34,236 nucleotides of DNA. It comes from Acidobacteriota bacterium (lineage in GTDB: Bacteria; Acidobacteriota; Terriglobia; UBA7540). The DNA lies in assembly GCA_021789565.1 (NCBI GenBank), contig JAJYJL010000001.1, forward strand, positions 1-34,236, read 5' to 3'. Under the pieces are notes generated by a model. That model was not told the origin of the DNA. It saw only the letters and a program-made list of their open reading frames with translations, and made no database searches. Positions 32,531 to 34,236 of the stretch are shown one piece after another. Position numbers and translations under genes: made by a program. The number at the start of each line of letters is the position of its first letter. Position 1 is the first letter of the stretch.

Positions 32531-33316
32531 TCAAACCTGGGGCCAACAGACGTCTCCGGGCCCATCAGGAGTATTTGAAGGGGGAACCCTGATGCCTGGA
32601 CGCGCTGCAGGAAGCTGTTCTTTCCGCCCGGGGAGAGCCCGGATGTCGTAAAATCCAACCTCATACGGAAACTCCCGGGGCCGAAGCGACCCCGAATTCT
32701 TCAGACGCAACGTTGCGCGTTTCAGGCCGCCGAAAGGTGGGGAAACTGCCAGGCTGAGTTCGTCTTCACAAGTGGATGCATAAACCCCGGCGACAACTCC
32801 GAACGCCGAACTCACGACGGGCAGGAAACGCGCAAAGGAGGCCGGAAGGTAGATGTGGTGCGGATAAGCGTATTCAGCTTTGTATCCCAACTCACACTCA
32901 ATGACCTTGCCCCACAGGCTTACGGTACCAATCGCGACCTCGACTGACATGCCCAGCAGCCTGTCACGCACCCTCATCAGATAGACAAACGCCTCAAGCG
33001 GGTCGTTAAAAGCATAAATGCCGCACGAGCAGTCTATATCCAATAGACCGCTGCACTTCACACCCAAATCAAAGCTGTGTTCGGCCGAAAACCTTCTTCG
33101 GGGAGCCCAGGGCATATCTAAAACAACGCTGCTGAGACCCGGGCAGGCACCAGGCCCGGACAAGGGGGCCCGGACTTTCCACGCGCGCCATCCCAGCAGT
33201 GGCGCAACAAAGTCCGGGATCCCTTCAAAGCCCGGTTCAGGACGGTCTTCCAGGTGGCAAATCGACGGGCCGCTCTTCCGGTTTTTGAACCGGCTGAGCA
33301 GGTCTTTCAGGCTCAT
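32531..33316 (-). CDS. Conserved hypothetical protein, 261 aa, CGIYAF/LWGKVIE type
   Basis: No signal peptide or membrane segment. After a basic start (MSLKDLLSRFKNRK) the features are LLGWRAWKV (~42), a Cys/Trp region, CSCGIYAF (~98), then IGTVSLWGKVIECELGYKAEYAYPHHIYLP (~130-160). I recall the pattern GWRAW ... CGIYA ... WGxVxExxxGxxAxYAYP from uncharacterised proteins in several phyla, but know no function. The Cys residues in SCGI and CSCG may bind metal. C-terminal ~30 residues are Pro/Arg-rich. AGGGAG 8 bases upstream supports the ATG at 33316. It lies divergent from the DUF5666-like gene at the window end. Confidence 0.65.
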   Translation of the reverse strand: MSLKDLLSRFKNRKSGPSICHLEDRPEPGFEGIPDFVAPLLGWRAWKVRAPLSGPGACPGLSSVVLDMPWAPRRRFSAEHSFDLGVKCSGLLDIDCSCGIYAFNDPLEAFVYLMRVRDRLLGMSVEVAIGTVSLWGKVIECELGYKAEYAYPHHIYLPASFARFLPVVSSAFGVVAGVYASTCEDELSLAVSPPFGGLKRATLRLKNSGSLRPREFPYEVGFYDIRALPGRKEQLPAARPGIRVPPSNTPDGPGDVCWPQV

Positions 33317-33655
33317 ACGGCAACTCCCTTGGGACGGGGTCTTTCAAAGGTTCTACGATTACAGTTCTTTTAGGTTCGCCCACGTGGGTCATCCGCACCC
33401 TCCGAACCCGCAACGGCCCTGCCAGCCGTTGGCTCCCTGGCCATCCGGGCCGCCAGCTTCCTCTATTTTGGACCCATCAGCCGCCAAAATAAAAGCAAAG
33501 GCTCGATTTTTTACATTCCGTCCCGGGGGCAACTACCGCGAAAGGGTCTTTTTTCGGTCTATGACACAAAAAAAATTGCAAAACCCGTGGATAGGCCGAA
33601 ACCCGGCCATCGGCACAATCGTCTACACTTAAGTAAAACCCGGAGACCTGAAAAA
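33317..33655. other. Divergent spacer, 339 bp
   Basis: A GC-rich portion with CAACGGC...GCCGTTG (hairpin near 33410-33432) passes into AT-rich DNA with A- and T-runs (33510-33570). Promoters for both flanking genes should be here; no clear -35/-10 pair was found. Confidence 0.4.
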
Positions 33656-34236
33656 ATGAGCCATTGGAAATTTTTTATTAAATGGGTTGTCCCCTGTCTA
33701 TTCCTGGCCCCGACGCTGGGACTTGCCCGGCCGTCACAGCAAGGTGCCGCGAGCGGGCAGAAGGTCCGGCCGATTGGCATTGTTACAGAAGTTCAGTCCG
33801 GGCATCTGACCCTCCACACCGATGGCGGACCAAGCCTCAACGTCAGCCTGCCGGCGGAAATTTCAGTTCTGCAAGTCCCACCCGGCGCCAAGAGCCTGAA
33901 AGAGGCCACCAAAATCACCGCGAGCGATATCCACGTGGGGGACCGTGTCCTGATCATCGGGCCAGTATCTGAGGATCAGAAATCTGTCACAGCGAGGACC
34001 GTCGTCGTCATGAGCAAATCGGCCCTGGAGACAGCCCGAGAGGCCGAACGTATTGAATGGGAAAAGCAAGGTATAGCTGGCGTCGTCAAGGCTGTTGACC
34101 CGGCGGCGAAGGAAATTACCCTGGCGGTACCCAACACCCCTCCTCGACCGGGCAATCTGACGCATTCTGTGGTCGTCACACTGGCGCCCAGTGCCCCGTT
34201 GCTGCGTTATGCGCCCGATTCGGTCAAGTTCAGTGA
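33656..34236 (+). CDS. DUF5666-like exported protein, truncated at window end
   Basis: At least 193 codons, open to the last base. ATG 33656 is preceded by GGAGACCTGAAAAA and starts a signal peptide (MSHWKFFIKWVVPCLFLAPTLGLARPS). The mature part has two beta-rich segments of the DUF5666/OB kind: IGIVTEVQSGHLTLHTDGGPSLNVSLP ... DIHVGDRVLIIG, and IAGVVKAVDPAAKEITLAVP, linked by a charged helix (ALETAREAERIEWEKQG). Acidobacterial relatives have similar GxVxxVxxxxxxL repeats; function unknown. It runs beyond the window, so its size and possible C-terminal partner domain cannot be judged. Confidence 0.75.
   Translation, partial: MSHWKFFIKWVVPCLFLAPTLGLARPSQQGAASGQKVRPIGIVTEVQSGHLTLHTDGGPSLNVSLPAEISVLQVPPGAKSLKEATKITASDIHVGDRVLIIGPVSEDQKSVTARTVVVMSKSALETAREAERIEWEKQGIAGVVKAVDPAAKEITLAVPNTPPRPGNLTHSVVVTLAPSAPLLRYAPDSVKFS

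Noticed and set aside
33495..33610. Resemblance to a GEMM-I (c-di-GMP) riboswitch: GGCAACTACCGCGAAAGGG
   Set aside because: The conserved ACGCAAAGC block and the tetraloop-receptor half are missing, and the expected stems do not pair.

Overview
The window looks like a chromosomal stretch of an Acidobacteriota genome, probably from a metagenome. It has high GC (roughly 57-60% by eye), PknB-type kinases with acidobacterial-style N-termini, beta-propeller/TIG lipoproteins, DUF5818, DUF5666 and DUF4382-type secreted proteins, a GH97 glycosidase, and many short palindromic repeats of a kind common in that phylum. No tRNA, rRNA, CRISPR array, phage or complete insertion sequence was seen.

Layout. 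1-876 is the 3' part of mnmA. 908-3700 (minus) holds a truncated kinase, a DUF2064 GT-A-like protein, a membrane-anchored coiled-coil protein and two YtxH proteins behind a good promoter. 3748-5577 (minus) is uvrC, divergent from a 962-aa propeller lipoprotein (5747-8635). 8636-9865 is a scar zone: nested inverted repeats, a second truncated kinase and a short AT-rich island. 9866-12688 carries a periplasmic TPR protein, a zinc-ribbon/DUF2007 protein and a D-aminoacylase-type lipoprotein. 12780-14501 (minus) is a 573-aa coiled-coil protein. 15215-19226 has an exported amidohydrolase, a Cys-rich exported peptide, an aldose-1-epimerase lipoprotein and a DUF5818 protein. 19382-24327 (minus) has a degenerate receiver protein, GH97, and an overlapping operon of two secreted helical paralogues plus a SprT-like metalloprotease. 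24455-28577 (minus) has uvrA, a ZAS anti-sigma factor and its ECF sigma factor. 28816-30350 is alkA overlapping a DinB-like gene. 30427-34236 holds a DUF4382/DUF5666 lipoprotein, an unrecognised 261-aa protein and the start of a DUF5666-like exported protein that runs off the window.

Themes. DNA repair is well represented (uvrC, uvrA, alkA, possibly the SprT-like protein), though not as one operon. Cell-envelope and secreted proteins dominate the rest. The most striking feature is a set of 50-60 bp elements in which a terminal GTAG...CTAC or GTGGCA...TGCCAC stem encloses two smaller palindromes. They sit in intergenic DNA, inside larger nested inverted repeats, and inside both broken kinase genes at the same place in the kinase fold. 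Two further candidates for new biology are the tandem secreted-paralogue/SprT-like operon and a three-block motif shared by two intergenic regions.
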